Source: Shewanella sp. KX20019
Lineage (GTDB): Bacteria > Pseudomonadota > Gammaproteobacteria > Enterobacterales > Shewanellaceae
Direction of reading: 5' to 3'
Length of the DNA: 64,000 bases
Assembly (NCBI RefSeq): GCF_016757755.1
Contig: NZ_CP068437.1
Span: forward strand, 372,001 to 436,000
Positions within the stretch are counted from its first letter, which is position 1. Each line of letters opens with the position of its first letter. Shown piece after piece: positions 26,909-36,809 of the stretch. A program made the position numbers and the translations under genes. The notes under the pieces are model-generated. The model had not been told where the DNA came from and made no database searches. It worked only from the letters and a program-made list of their open reading frames with translations.

Positions 26909-27280
26909 TTAACTACCAGCGCTACAAGTAGTTGTGCTCCAGTTACAAGTAATTGTAGTCGTCGATTCATCCTGAGCTGAAGTTGTGGTTGTACCAGTTA
27001 GACCTGCAAGGTTAGCAGGCTTACCGAGTGCACCTGTACAGGCGCTAGGGGCATGCGTTGGTATATCAGCTAATTCGCCTATAACAGCCGCAGCAGCAGC
27101 TTTAGTATATCCAGAGGCTTCACTTAAGCAGGAGTTGATTTTGCTCTTGTTGATATACTCTTTGTAAGCAGGCAGTGCAATTGCTGCCAAAATACCGATA
27201 ATCGCTACTACAATCATCAATTCAATTAGGGTGAAACCCTTAGCGTTGTTCATTTTTGCTCTGTTCATCATCTTGTTCAT
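26909..27280 (-). CDS. pilA: Type IV major pilin PilA
   Basis: A 123-residue type IVa prepilin. ATG 27280 follows GGAG; the ATG at 27292 contains that site. The 15-residue basic leader ends in NNAKG, and PilD would cut before Phe16; Glu5 of the mature protein is present in FTLIE. The hydrophobic helix IVVAIIGILAAIALPAY is typical. The mature chain is short, with four cysteines, a Thr/Ser-rich tail (TGTTTTSAQDESTTT) and a C-terminal Ser after the last Cys. Group I pilins glycosylated by PilO carry sugar on such a C-terminal Ser (established for Pseudomonas); applying this here is inference. Confidence 0.92.
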   Translation of the reverse strand: MNKMMNRAKMNNAKGFTLIELMIVVAIIGILAAIALPAYKEYINKSKINSCLSEASGYTKAAAAAVIGELADIPTHAPSACTGALGKPANLAGLTGTTTTSAQDESTTTITCNWSTTTCSAGS

Positions 27281-27378
27281 GTCTATCTCCATTAGAAATC
27301 ATTTAAGTCAGTGCGGTAATGTTTGGTTATTGCAACTGCTTAGTGTAATAGTGCTTCAACCTTGCCTGATGCTCCTGC

Positions 27379-27393
27379 GCTAGCATGTCGCCA
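27379..27393 (-). promoter_or_regulatory. Weak sigma-54-like site upstream of pilA
   Basis: On the minus strand TGGCGACATGCTAGC has GG and GC 10 nt apart, as in -24/-12 promoters, about 100 nt before the pilA start. The -12 box is imperfect (TAGC rather than TTGC). PilR/sigma-54 control of pilA is known in Pseudomonas; here it is only suggested. Confidence 0.25.
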
Positions 27394-28772
27394 TATCCGA
27401 AGCTGAAAGCTAATGGGAGAATATATATCGCTAAAACATCTAGCTGAAATATTTTCCTATATAGCCGTTAGCGCGACCTAAGGTATCAGTGTCACTGTTA
27501 TTATGTAATTCGTAACTCTATATCCAACTATTATTTAGCTTTTACTAAAGCCTTGTTTAGCTCTTGCTTAACTTCTTATTTAACGCTATCTAATTTACAG
27601 CGATAAAGCTAGCTTATACTCATTTTTCCAAGTTGTTTGAAAAGTTAATCCCAACGTATCTAGATGATATTTTGGGGCTCTCTTTTGTAAAACTTAAAGC
27701 GTTAACTCAATCTACCTTGCTTTGTGCATACTAAACTATTAACTAAAGTCTAAACATTAATCGTGTATTTAGTGTGCATATTTAAACAGCCATGATTCTC
27801 ATTTTTTGATAAAGCCAACACTAAGTTTAAGCCACATATCTTAAGTTGAGATAAAGCTAGTTTTACTGCATTAAATAGAAAACAAATAACATTAAACCAC
27901 AAGCTGGCGCCGTTGCCCTCTTGTCTACTGCCAAAGTTAGTACAAAGTTAATGGAATTGGAATAGGCAATGAGCACAAAGTTGTAAGCTAATGGCTAATT
28001 CATCTAAAAATAGCGCTTGTTGTACTAAAAAGTTCTAGCGGTATATTGTCAGTTGCAGGGTTATTGACGATTTATGCTAGAACGTCATTTTTAAGGCGCA
28101 GTAAACTGCATATTCTGGCCTAGTAGCAGTTAATGCGGTTTAGGGACTGCTTTGCTGCGGCTTTCGCCTGGGGTTTCGATGCGAGTTCACAAAAAATATG
28201 TTATTTGCGATCTCTGCTAATCATGGTCTAATTGCAGTGATTAGGCGGTTTTTTATACAGTTACTTGCTTGTGTAGTATTTGCATGCTGTGCAAATAGTG
28301 ACCTGTTAACTAGCGCTGAGATAATCTAGGCGCAACAGCTGTTTTATACGAAATAGTGCTCTCCACACTAACAATTCAGTAACATCGTCGTGGCGAACTA
28401 GTTAGATTTCAATTGGCAATGAACATTCAAATAGCTGTGCCTGTGTTGTTATTCATTGCCACATTTATGGAGTTGTTATATGAATATTCAATGTTATCAG
28501 CTTATATAAACTATCTTTATGGCTTATTTATTAGCGCTTTCGAGTTTGATATTGTGCGGATAATTTAATCAGGGTTGGCCTGTTCTATTATTTGGCTTAT
28601 TAAAATATGCGCTCGATAGCGCTGTGGCAGAGGGTTATTTTGGCGCTATCGTTACTTGCCTAAACTTATTACCCCAAGGGTAACCGTTAAATAAGCAGGT
28701 GATTTTAAAGAGTGAATAGTAGGCGGTTAGACAGAGGTTAATAGAGTGGTTAGTAATTGAGCTGGGTTACTT
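27394..28772. other. Gene-free stretch between pilA and nadC
   Basis: About 1.4 kb without a convincing reading frame on either strand, AT-rich. A dyad GATAGCGC/GCGCTATC at 28615-28622/28643-28650 is the clearest structure. I see no tRNA, transposase fragment or convincing small-RNA signal. It may be a decayed gene or insertion, since nadC and pilA are adjacent in many relatives. Confidence 0.6.
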
Positions 28773-28810
28773 AAAAGAAAAAGATCTCAACGCTTAGTCG
28801 CCAAGATCTT
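28773..28810 (-). terminator. nadC terminator
   Basis: On the minus strand AAGATCTTGGCG pairs with CGTTGAGATCTT, using wobble pairs, followed by TTTCTTTT. It lies 30 bp beyond the nadC stop codon. Confidence 0.8.
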
Positions 28811-28840
28811 AATCAGGTGTGCTATTTACCCAAGTGCAGG

Positions 28841-29725
28841 CTATTTAAGTCTTAACGATAGATCCAGCGCGCGCACATGTTTGGTCAGTGCACCTACTGA
28901 TATATAGTCAACGCCAGTTTTAGCAAAGCTAGTAATGGTATCAAGGGTGACATCGCCAGACACCTCTAGTTTGACGCCCATGCCTTTAGCCAAGTATTGC
29001 TTATTAAGCTCGACGGCCTCTAGCATCATAGTCACATCGAAGTTATCTAGCATGACGATATCCGATTCAGCCTCTAATGCTTGAGTCAGCTCATCGATGC
29101 TTTCGACTTCAACCTCAACTGGCTTATCTGCCTGTAACGCACGAGCGGCGGCAATCGCTAGGGCGATGCTACCACAGGCCATAATGTGATTTTCTTTAAT
29201 TAAGAAAGCGTCAAACAGCCCGATACGATGGTTTTTACCCCCACCACAAGTGACCGCATATTTTTGTGCAGTTCTGAGTCCGGGAATCGTTTTACGAGTA
29301 TCTAATAGCTGGGTATGTGTACCCGATAGTCGATCCACGTAATGCTTAGTTAGTGTGGCAACACCTGAAAGCGTTTGAATGAAGTTCATTGCGGTGCGTT
29401 CACCGGTTAGAATTGCGCGTGCTGGCCCCTCTAATTCACACAATAACTGATTGGCAACCACGAGATCACCATCGTCAACATGCCAATGGAGGGCAACATT
29501 GCCACCCAGCTGGTTAAACACTTGCTCAGCCCACGCTTTACCACAAAATACCCCGTCTTCACGGGTGATTAGCGTCGCTTGAGCAACTCTGTCTGCTGGG
29601 ATGAGTAGCGCGGTAATATCGGCATCGAAACGTTGTGATGCAGAAAGATCGGAGTAGGCATCTTGATGACCTAAATCTTCGTCAAGTGCGGCTTTGACTG
29701 AGAGTCGAATGTCATTTTCAAGCAT
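28841..29725 (-). CDS. nadC: Nicotinate-nucleotide pyrophosphorylase NadC
   Basis: A 294-residue cytoplasmic enzyme that converts quinolinate and PRPP to nicotinate mononucleotide for de novo NAD synthesis. Conserved blocks include GERTAMNFIQTLSGVAT, DTRKTIPGLRTAQKYAV, GGGKNHRIGLFDAFLIKENH and the EVES / MLDNF substrate-binding segments. Divergent from ampD across 185 bp, the usual gammaproteobacterial nadC-ampD arrangement. Confidence 0.96.
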   Translation of the reverse strand: MLENDIRLSVKAALDEDLGHQDAYSDLSASQRFDADITALLIPADRVAQATLITREDGVFCGKAWAEQVFNQLGGNVALHWHVDDGDLVVANQLLCELEGPARAILTGERTAMNFIQTLSGVATLTKHYVDRLSGTHTQLLDTRKTIPGLRTAQKYAVTCGGGKNHRIGLFDAFLIKENHIMACGSIALAIAAARALQADKPVEVEVESIDELTQALEAESDIVMLDNFDVTMMLEAVELNKQYLAKGMGVKLEVSGDVTLDTITSFAKTGVDYISVGALTKHVRALDLSLRLK

Positions 29726-29910
29726 GTTTGGCTGTCCTTACTGACTTAATGTAGCAGTGGTGGTAAGCATTTTTTAGTGCTAATTATCTTATCATAAAGC
29801 CTTAGGCTTAAGCCTAGCATTATTGTTTTATTGTTTTAGAATTGTTCCAGTTTTTATGACGCGAGATGATAAAACAGCAGCTATATTCATGGAGTTAAAC
29901 CTGATAAAGT

Positions 29911-30486
29911 GTGAGCAATCTACATCGGTTAATAGGTCTGTTTTTGCCGTTTTCTCTTATTGATGGTTGGTTTACCCAGGCGCGCTTTTGTTTATCGCCT
30001 CATTTTAACTCACGACCGCTAAACGAGGTCAGCTTATTAGTGGTACACAATATAAGCTTGCCAGCCGGACATTTTGGTTTGCCCTATATCGACCAGCTTT
30101 TTCAGGGCTGTTTGGATCTGAGTGCTGATAGTAGCTTTAATGATTTGCAGGGGCTGCAAGTGTCGGCGCATTTTTTGATTCGACGTGACGGTGAGCTGGT
30201 GCAATATGTGTCCTGTGATGACAGGGCTTGGCACGCGGGATTGTCCCAGTATGACGGGCGGTCTGGCTGCAATGATTTTGCTGTAGGGGTCGAACTCGAA
30301 GGCACTGATGATATCGACTATACCGACAAGCAGTATGTATGTTTGGGGCAGTTAGCTCGCAAACTCATGGAGTCTTACCCAAGTTTAACGCCGGACAGAA
30401 TGGTAGGTCACTGTGACATCGCACCAGGGCGAAAAACCGACCCCGGTAACAGTTTTGATTGGCAACGCTTTAAAGAGTTGCTATAG
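29911..30486 (+). CDS. ampD: 1,6-anhydro-MurNAc-L-alanine amidase AmpD
   Basis: A 191-residue cytoplasmic zinc amidase of muropeptide recycling; its activity keeps AmpR-type beta-lactamase induction low. Zinc ligands are visible as His46 (VVHNIS), His167 (VGHCDIAPGRK) and Asp177 (TDPG); HFLIRRDGELVQYV and WHAGLSQYDGR match the family. The GTG start is a best guess, because GGAG lies too far upstream; the family core begins around residue 20. Followed by ampE after 36 bp. Confidence 0.92.
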   Translation: MSNLHRLIGLFLPFSLIDGWFTQARFCLSPHFNSRPLNEVSLLVVHNISLPAGHFGLPYIDQLFQGCLDLSADSSFNDLQGLQVSAHFLIRRDGELVQYVSCDDRAWHAGLSQYDGRSGCNDFAVGVELEGTDDIDYTDKQYVCLGQLARKLMESYPSLTPDRMVGHCDIAPGRKTDPGNSFDWQRFKELL

Positions 30487-30522
30487 CACTTTACGGCTTA
30501 GAAGATCGAGGATGGACAATCT

Positions 30523-31374
30523 ATGGCTTTATTTTCATTACTAATCGCAATTTTTGTAGAACGCATGCGTTTACTGCCAGACGCTTGGCAATTTGATGTG
30601 ATCTTATCGAAATACCATCAAGCACTGTTTGGCGATAAACAAGTTCGTTCCACCTTAATGATGGCGTTGGCGCTGCTGTTACCGGCACTATCAATTAATA
30701 TTATCTCTTGGTTTATATCCGGCATGTTCTGGGGGGCTATTAGCTTAGTACTTTGGGTTGGGGTTGCGGTGCTATGCTTTAGCCATAATCAACAGAGACA
30801 AGCATTTAAGCGTTACATTCAAGCGGCTTGCCGTGGCGATACTCAGGCGTGTTTTAACTATGCGGCAGAGCTCGATTCGAGCCGATGCCTTGAATCTGTC
30901 TGTGAACAAGATCTTGGCGAGCGAGTGGGCCAGAGTGTGGCTTGGATAAACTATCGCTATTACGGCGCGATTGCGTTGTATTTAATCTTGCTAGGTCCGG
31001 TCGGTTCAGTGCTGTACTGCACCGTGCGCTTTTATAGTGAACAGAAGCGTAATCGTCAGCTTGATTTACCCTTGGTGGATCCTCTGTTATTTGTGCTTGA
31101 TTGGATCCCTAGCCGAATTTTCGCATTTGGTTATGTGCTCAGCGGTCACTTTAGACAATCGATCTCAGCTTGGATCAGCCTAGCCTTTAACCCTAAAGCT
31201 GATGCCAGAGACATTATTACCAAGGTGGCAATCGAAGCGGAAACACTGCCTGAATCATCTTCGGCACCTATTTGTGTACAATCGACAATTGCACTGTTAC
31301 AGCTCAGTAAGCGTAATTTTATTCTACTTATTACCGTATTATCGCTGATGACCATTTTTGGCGTCGTGAGTTAG
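30523..31374 (+). CDS. ampE: Regulatory-signalling membrane protein AmpE
   Basis: A 283-residue inner-membrane protein of the AmpE family. It starts MALFSLLIAIFVERMRLLPDAWQFD, the conserved N-terminus, and has four hydrophobic helices, with a cytoplasmic loop around residues 90-140. It forms an operon with ampD and ends in a strong terminator. Its biochemical role is poorly defined even in E. coli; a link to beta-lactam sensing has been proposed there. Confidence 0.9.
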   Translation: MALFSLLIAIFVERMRLLPDAWQFDVILSKYHQALFGDKQVRSTLMMALALLLPALSINIISWFISGMFWGAISLVLWVGVAVLCFSHNQQRQAFKRYIQAACRGDTQACFNYAAELDSSRCLESVCEQDLGERVGQSVAWINYRYYGAIALYLILLGPVGSVLYCTVRFYSEQKRNRQLDLPLVDPLLFVLDWIPSRIFAFGYVLSGHFRQSISAWISLAFNPKADARDIITKVAIEAETLPESSSAPICVQSTIALLQLSKRNFILLITVLSLMTIFGVVS

Positions 31375-31398
31375 ATCCGCTAGACGCTCATCTGTATG

Positions 31399-31433
31399 AG
31401 GAGAGCTCACCAATGGTGGGCTGCTCCTTTTTT
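31399..31433 (+). terminator. Terminator of ampDE
   Basis: AGGAGAGCTCACC pairs with GGTGGGCTGCTCCT (one bulge, one wobble) and is followed by six T. Confidence 0.88.
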
Positions 31434-31607
31434 CGATTGGTTGCCATATCGATCCACTCAAGATAACCCTGAGCAAAGTACAACTGGGACATTGGTCTGA
31501 CCCCTTGTTGGTAAAAATCAGCTATGCTCACACATCGCGCACGAATATGATGCAGATCACTTGCTAGACAACTAAAGTGTGATTTGATAAAGTGCGCCCA
31601 GTCAATT

Positions 31608-31626
31608 AAATTGGTAAGACCAATTT
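31608..31626 (+). promoter_or_regulatory. PdhR operator
   Basis: AATTGGT-AAG-ACCAATT is a near-perfect match to the PdhR consensus ATTGGTnnnACCAAT and sits 22 bp before pdhR. Pyruvate-relieved autorepression of the pdhR-aceEF operon is known in E. coli. No second site was seen before aceE or lpdA. Confidence 0.88.
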
Positions 31627-31647
31627 ACAATAGGAGCTGAGGGCCAT

Positions 31648-32400
31648 ATGGCTTATAGCAAAATAAACCAGCCAAAAATATCTGACGTCATCATGGGTCA
31701 GTTGGAACAGATGATTCTGGAGGGCAGTATTCAGCCTGGCCAGAAGCTTCCACCTGAGCGTGAATTGGCGCTGCAGTTTGAAGTGTCACGTCCATCACTG
31801 CGTGAGGCTATTCAAAAGCTAGAAGCAAAAGGCTTGTTGATGCGCCGCCAAGGTGGCGGTACCTATGTAAAAGAGCAGTTATGGCAAAGTCTTGCCGATC
31901 CCATCGTTGAGTTAATGCATTCTGATTCAGAAAGTCAATACGACTTGCTGGAGTTTCGTCACGCCACTGAAGGCATGATGGCTTATTTTGCAGCACTTCG
32001 TGGTAACGACGCTGATATGCAAAATATCAAGCGCACCATATTAGAGGTGGATGCGGCAGAAGAAGTAGAAGAGCAAGCGAAGGCGATTGTACGTTTTTAT
32101 CGTGCTATCGCCGAAGCATCTCATAACGTGGCCATGTTACACCTAGTACTCAGTTTATCCCCTGTGCTGCATAAAAACGTGGCACAGAACTTAGAGCTTT
32201 TAAGCCGACGCGAAGAAGCCTCTACAATGGCGAACGATCACAGACTAGCATTGCTCGCTGCCATCGTACGTCGAGACCCAGAAGCAGCTCGCGAAGCTTC
32301 CAATGAACACTTAAGTTACATTGAAGAAGTGATGTTGTCTGTAAGGGAAGAAGATAGCCGGTTGCAGCGTAGTCTGCGCCGCTTAAAAAGTGGTAACTAG
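31648..32400 (+). CDS. pdhR: Pyruvate-responsive repressor PdhR
   Basis: A 250-residue GntR/FadR-family regulator. The winged helix (about 10-75) contains LPPERELALQFEVSRPSLRE and the arginine-rich RRQGGGTYV; the C-terminal all-helical FCD domain spans about 95-235 with metal-binding Asp/His positions. It precedes aceE with a PdhR operator upstream, as in enterobacteria, so it should repress its own operon until pyruvate binds. TAGGAGCTGAGGG lies before the ATG. Confidence 0.94.
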   Translation: MAYSKINQPKISDVIMGQLEQMILEGSIQPGQKLPPERELALQFEVSRPSLREAIQKLEAKGLLMRRQGGGTYVKEQLWQSLADPIVELMHSDSESQYDLLEFRHATEGMMAYFAALRGNDADMQNIKRTILEVDAAEEVEEQAKAIVRFYRAIAEASHNVAMLHLVLSLSPVLHKNVAQNLELLSRREEASTMANDHRLALLAAIVRRDPEAAREASNEHLSYIEEVMLSVREEDSRLQRSLRRLKSGN

Positions 32401-32466
32401 GCACTAAGCCAAGCACTACTTTATTCATATAATTCATTATTAATGTATATAGGGAAGGACAGCGTC

Positions 32467-35130
32467 ATGTCTGAACATATGCTACACGATTTAGATCCAC
32501 TAGAAACTCAAGAATGGGTAGATTCACTGCAAGCGGTATTAGAGCAAGAAGGCCCTGAACGCGCGCACTACTTGTTAGAGAAGTTGATTGATAAGGCTCG
32601 TCGTAATGGTACTCATCTACCTTATAAAGCGACTACAGCATACTTGAATACAATCCCTTCAGGTCAAGAGCCTCATATGCCTGGCAACCAAGAGATGGAA
32701 CGCCGTATTCGCGCGATCGTCCGTTGGAATGCCTTGGCTATGGTGCTACGTGGTTCTAAGAAAGATCTAGAGCTAGGTGGTCACATCTCAAGCTTTGCTT
32801 CTAGTGCCACCATTTATGACGTTTGTTTTAACCACTTCTTCCGCGGTCCGAATGAGAAAGACGGCGGTGATTTGGTTTACTTCCAAGGCCATATCGCACC
32901 AGGTATCTATTCTCGCTCTTTCCTTGAGGGGCGAATCACTGAAGATCAGATGAATAACTTCCGTCAAGAAGTTGATGGGAAGGGTCTACCTTCATACCCA
33001 CACCCTAAGTTGATGCCTGACTACTGGCAGTTCCCGACGGTTTCTATGGGTCTTGGTCCTATCCAGGCGATCTATCAAGCACGTTTCCTTAAGTATCTTA
33101 CCGACCGTGGTATTAAAGATTGCTCTGAGCAAACTGTTTACTGTTTCTTAGGTGATGGTGAGTGTGATGAGCCGGAAACACTAGGTGCTATTGGCCTTGC
33201 TGCTCGTGAAGAGCTAGATAACTTATGCTTTATCGTTAACTGTAACCTACAGCGCCTCGATGGACCTGTACGTGGTAATGGTAAGATCATTCAAGAGCTT
33301 GAAGGCGAATTCCGCGGCGCAGGCTGGGAAGCGGTTAAAGTAATTTGGGGTCGTTATTGGGATCCACTACTTGCTCGTGATACTAGCGGCAAGTTACTGC
33401 AGTTGATGGAAGAGACCGTTGATGGTGAATACCAGAACTGTAAAGCTAAAGGTGGTGCTTACACTCGTGAACACTTCTTTGGTAAGTACCCTGAAACTGC
33501 CGAAATGGTCGCTAACATGTCAGATGATGACATCTGGCGTCTAAATCGCGGTGGCCATGATCCAGTTAAGATATTTGCTGCACTTCAGCACGCTAAAGAC
33601 ACCAAAGGTCGTCCAACAGTTATTCTAGCTAAAACCGTTAAAGGTTACGGCATGGGTGATGCGGGTGAAGGTAAGAACATCGCCCACAACGTGAAGAAGA
33701 TGGGTGTTGAGTCACTTAAATACTTCCGCGATCGTTTCAATATCCCAATCAGTGATGATCAGCTAGAAGATATTCCTTTCTATCATCCAGGTGCTGATTC
33801 AGAAGAAGTTCAGTATCTAAAAGCGCGCCGCGCAGAGCTACACGGTGCGATGCCTGCACGTCGTGAGAAGTTCTCGCAAGATCTTGAAGTGCCGTCATTG
33901 AAGATTTTTGATTCAGTGCTCAAAGGCTCGAATGGTCGTCAGATCTCAAGCACCATGTCATTTGTGCGTATTCTGACCGCTCTGCTTAAAGATAAGAAGA
34001 TTGGTAAGCAGATCGTACCGATTATCCCAGATGAAGCACGTACCTTTGGTATGGAAGGTCTATTCCGTCAGGTTGGTATTTACGCTCACGAAGGGCAAAA
34101 GTATGAGCCACAAGATTCAGACCAAGTGGCTTACTATCGTGAAGATAAGAAGGGCCAGGTACTGCAAGAGGGGATTAACGAGCTAGGTGCTATGTCATCT
34201 TGGGTCGCAGCGGCAACCAGTTACTCTGTTAACGATACGCCAATGATCCCCTTCTATATCTACTACTCAATGTTTGGTTTCCAACGTATTGGTGACATGG
34301 CTTGGGCTGCAGGTGATATGCGTGCACGTGGCTTTATGGTCGGTGGTACATCGGGTCGTACAACGCTTAACGGCGAAGGTCTACAGCATCAAGATGGTCA
34401 TAGTCATGTTTTGGCTAACACTATTCCAAACTGTATCTCTTATGATCCAACCTATGGTTATGAAATTGCGGTTGTAGTTCAAGATGGTATTCGCCGTATG
34501 TATGGTGAGCAGGAAGATGTTTTCTACTACCTAACAACGATGAACGAGAACTACGAACAGCCAGCTATGCCAGAAGGTAGCGAGGAAGGTATCGTTAAAG
34601 GTATCTACAAGCTTGAAACACTACAAGGTAGCGGTAAAGGCTCAGTACAGTTAATGGGTAGTGGTACCATTCTAGAGCAAGTTCGTAAAGCGGCTATCGC
34701 ACTGTCTAAAGACTTCGGTATTACTACTGATGTATTCAGCGTGACTAGCTTCAATGAGCTAACTCGTGATGGCCAAGCAGCTGAGCGTTACAACATGCTG
34801 CACCCAACAGAGACACCAAAAGTACCATACATCAGCGAAGTGTTATCAAAAGATGCACCTGCGATTGTGGCTACTGACTACATGAAGATTTACGGTGAGC
34901 AGCTACGTGCTTATATCCCAACGGATTACAAAGTGTTGGGCACAGATGGTTTCGGTCGCAGTGATAGCCGCGAGAACTTACGCCATCACTTTGAAGTTGA
35001 CGCTAAGTTTATCGTTATCGCTTCACTCAAAGCCCTTGTTGACCGTAACGAACTACCTGTCGATGTGCTCACTAAAGCCATCAAAGACTATGGTATCAAC
35101 GTTGACAAGATCAACCCACAGTACGCGTAA
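32467..35130 (+). CDS. aceE: Pyruvate dehydrogenase E1 component AceE
   Basis: An 887-residue homodimeric thiamine-diphosphate decarboxylase of the pyruvate dehydrogenase complex, the same size as E. coli AceE. ATG 32467 (MSEHMLHDLDPLETQEW) follows AAGGA; the upstream in-frame ATG at 32443 would add eight residues without support. The TPP/Mg motif begins GDGECDEPET (about residue 230), and GGTSGRTTLNGEGLQHQDGH is in the transketolase-like C-terminal half. Followed by aceF after 12 bp. Confidence 0.97.
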   Translation: MSEHMLHDLDPLETQEWVDSLQAVLEQEGPERAHYLLEKLIDKARRNGTHLPYKATTAYLNTIPSGQEPHMPGNQEMERRIRAIVRWNALAMVLRGSKKDLELGGHISSFASSATIYDVCFNHFFRGPNEKDGGDLVYFQGHIAPGIYSRSFLEGRITEDQMNNFRQEVDGKGLPSYPHPKLMPDYWQFPTVSMGLGPIQAIYQARFLKYLTDRGIKDCSEQTVYCFLGDGECDEPETLGAIGLAAREELDNLCFIVNCNLQRLDGPVRGNGKIIQELEGEFRGAGWEAVKVIWGRYWDPLLARDTSGKLLQLMEETVDGEYQNCKAKGGAYTREHFFGKYPETAEMVANMSDDDIWRLNRGGHDPVKIFAALQHAKDTKGRPTVILAKTVKGYGMGDAGEGKNIAHNVKKMGVESLKYFRDRFNIPISDDQLEDIPFYHPGADSEEVQYLKARRAELHGAMPARREKFSQDLEVPSLKIFDSVLKGSNGRQISSTMSFVRILTALLKDKKIGKQIVPIIPDEARTFGMEGLFRQVGIYAHEGQKYEPQDSDQVAYYREDKKGQVLQEGINELGAMSSWVAAATSYSVNDTPMIPFYIYYSMFGFQRIGDMAWAAGDMRARGFMVGGTSGRTTLNGEGLQHQDGHSHVLANTIPNCISYDPTYGYEIAVVVQDGIRRMYGEQEDVFYYLTTMNENYEQPAMPEGSEEGIVKGIYKLETLQGSGKGSVQLMGSGTILEQVRKAAIALSKDFGITTDVFSVTSFNELTRDGQAAERYNMLHPTETPKVPYISEVLSKDAPAIVATDYMKIYGEQLRAYIPTDYKVLGTDGFGRSDSRENLRHHFEVDAKFIVIASLKALVDRNELPVDVLTKAIKDYGINVDKINPQYA

Positions 35131-35142
35131 GAGGGAAACAAA

Positions 35143-36804
35143 ATGGCTGAATTAAAAGAAGTTTTGGTTCCTGATATCGGTGGTGATGAAGTTCAGGTTA
35201 TCGAAATCTGTGTTGCTGTAGGCGATACGCTGGCAGCAGAAGAGTCAATCATCACGGTTGAAAGCGATAAAGCAACCATGGATATTCCAGCACCTTTCGC
35301 TGGCGTGTTAAGCGAGCTTAAAGTGGCTGTAGGCGATACCGTATCAGAAGGTAAGTTGATTGCGATGATGTCTGCCGCAGCAACATCTGCTCCTGCAGTT
35401 GAAGCACCGGTTGCTGCTGCGCCAGTTGCCGCACCGACTCCAGCACCCGCTGCAGTTGAAGCTCCTGTTGCCGCTGCAGCGCCTGCTGGCGCAACACAGG
35501 TGATAGAGGTAACGGTTCCTGATATTGGTGATGCAAGTGATGTTGAAGTTATCGAAGTCTTAGTGGCTGTTGGTGACAAGATTGATGTTGATACTGGACT
35601 CATTACCTTAGAGACGGATAAAGCGACCATGGAGGTGCCTGCACCTTCAGCGGGTATCGTTAAAGAGCTTAAAGTGACCTTGGGTGACAAGGTCTCGATG
35701 GGTTCATTAGTGTTGATGCTAGAAGTCGGCAGTGCCTCTCCAGCAGCATCAGTGCCAGCAGTCGAGGCTCCCGTTGCCGCGCCAGCTCCAGCAGCAAGTG
35801 CCCCAACTCCTGCTCAGGCAGCAAGCAAGCCGCCTGTTCCGCATCATCCAAGCGCGGGCAATCAGCCTAAGACGGGTGGGGTACATGCCTCTCCTGCTGT
35901 TCGCCGTTTAGCACGTGAATTTGGTGCAGATTTGACTCAGGTTAGCGGTTCTGGTCGCAAAGGTCGTATTCTGAAAGAGGACGTTCAAGCGTTCATCAAG
36001 TATGAGCTAAGTCGTCCTAAAGCATCGGCAGCAACTGCCGTTGCTGGTGGCGCAGGCGGATTAAACGTGATTGCAGCACCTAAAGTTGATTTCGCTAAGT
36101 TTGGCGAAGTTGAAGAGGTGCCGTTAAGTCGCATTCAGAAAATTTCTGGCCCTAATTTGCATCGCAACTGGGTGACCATTCCACATGTGACCCAGTTTGA
36201 TGAAGCCGATATCACTGAAATGGAAGCATTCCGCAAAGATCAAAACGCGGTTGCTGCGAAGAAGAAAGCGGATTATAAAATCACGCCTTTAGTCTTTATG
36301 ATGAAAGCGGTTGCTAAGGCGTTAGCTGAATTCCCTGTGTTTAACTCAAGTTTAAGCGCCGATGGCGAGTCACTGATCAAGAAGAAGTACTTCCATATCG
36401 GTGTAGCCGTTGACACGCCAAATGGCCTTATGGTGCCAGTGGTTCGTGATGTCGATAAGAAAGGCATTGTTGAACTATCACGTGAGTTAATGGATATCTC
36501 TCTGCGTGCTCGTGATGGCAAGCTTAAGTCAGCCGATATGCAAGGCAGCTGTTTTACGATCTCAAGTCTTGGTGGTATTGGTGGTACGGCATTTACGCCT
36601 ATCGTTAACTATCCTGACGTGGCTATTTTAGGTGTGTCCAAATCTGAAATTAAGCCGAAGTGGAATGGTAAAGAGTTCGAGCCTAAGTTGATGTTGCCAC
36701 TGTCATTATCTTACGATCATCGTGTTATCGATGGTGCGATGGCTGCGCGATTTAGTGTCACGCTTTCAACCATCCTCAGTGATATTCGCACGCTTATTTT
36801 GTAA
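35143..36804 (+). CDS. aceF: Dihydrolipoyl acetyltransferase AceF (E2)
   Basis: A 553-residue E2 core of the pyruvate dehydrogenase complex. There are two lipoyl domains (about 1-75 and 118-195; lipoyl lysines in ESDKATMD and ETDKATME), against three in E. coli. Long Ala/Pro linkers follow, then a peripheral-subunit-binding domain (ASPAVRRLAREFGADL, about 248-285) and the acetyltransferase domain with active-site DHRVIDG near the end. It forms an operon with aceE and is followed by its own terminator before lpdA. Confidence 0.97.
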   Translation: MAELKEVLVPDIGGDEVQVIEICVAVGDTLAAEESIITVESDKATMDIPAPFAGVLSELKVAVGDTVSEGKLIAMMSAAATSAPAVEAPVAAAPVAAPTPAPAAVEAPVAAAAPAGATQVIEVTVPDIGDASDVEVIEVLVAVGDKIDVDTGLITLETDKATMEVPAPSAGIVKELKVTLGDKVSMGSLVLMLEVGSASPAASVPAVEAPVAAPAPAASAPTPAQAASKPPVPHHPSAGNQPKTGGVHASPAVRRLAREFGADLTQVSGSGRKGRILKEDVQAFIKYELSRPKASAATAVAGGAGGLNVIAAPKVDFAKFGEVEEVPLSRIQKISGPNLHRNWVTIPHVTQFDEADITEMEAFRKDQNAVAAKKKADYKITPLVFMMKAVAKALAEFPVFNSSLSADGESLIKKKYFHIGVAVDTPNGLMVPVVRDVDKKGIVELSRELMDISLRARDGKLKSADMQGSCFTISSLGGIGGTAFTPIVNYPDVAILGVSKSEIKPKWNGKEFEPKLMLPLSLSYDHRVIDGAMAARFSVTLSTILSDIRTLIL

Positions 36805-36809
36805 AGTTG

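Noticed and set aside
32401..32466. Second PdhR site between pdhR and aceE
   Set aside because: The region was read for ATTGGT-N3-ACCAAT and no acceptable match was found.
35193..35690. 165-codon minus-strand frame inside aceF
   Set aside because: Opposite-strand reading of the Ala/Pro-rich lipoyl linkers; composition artefact.
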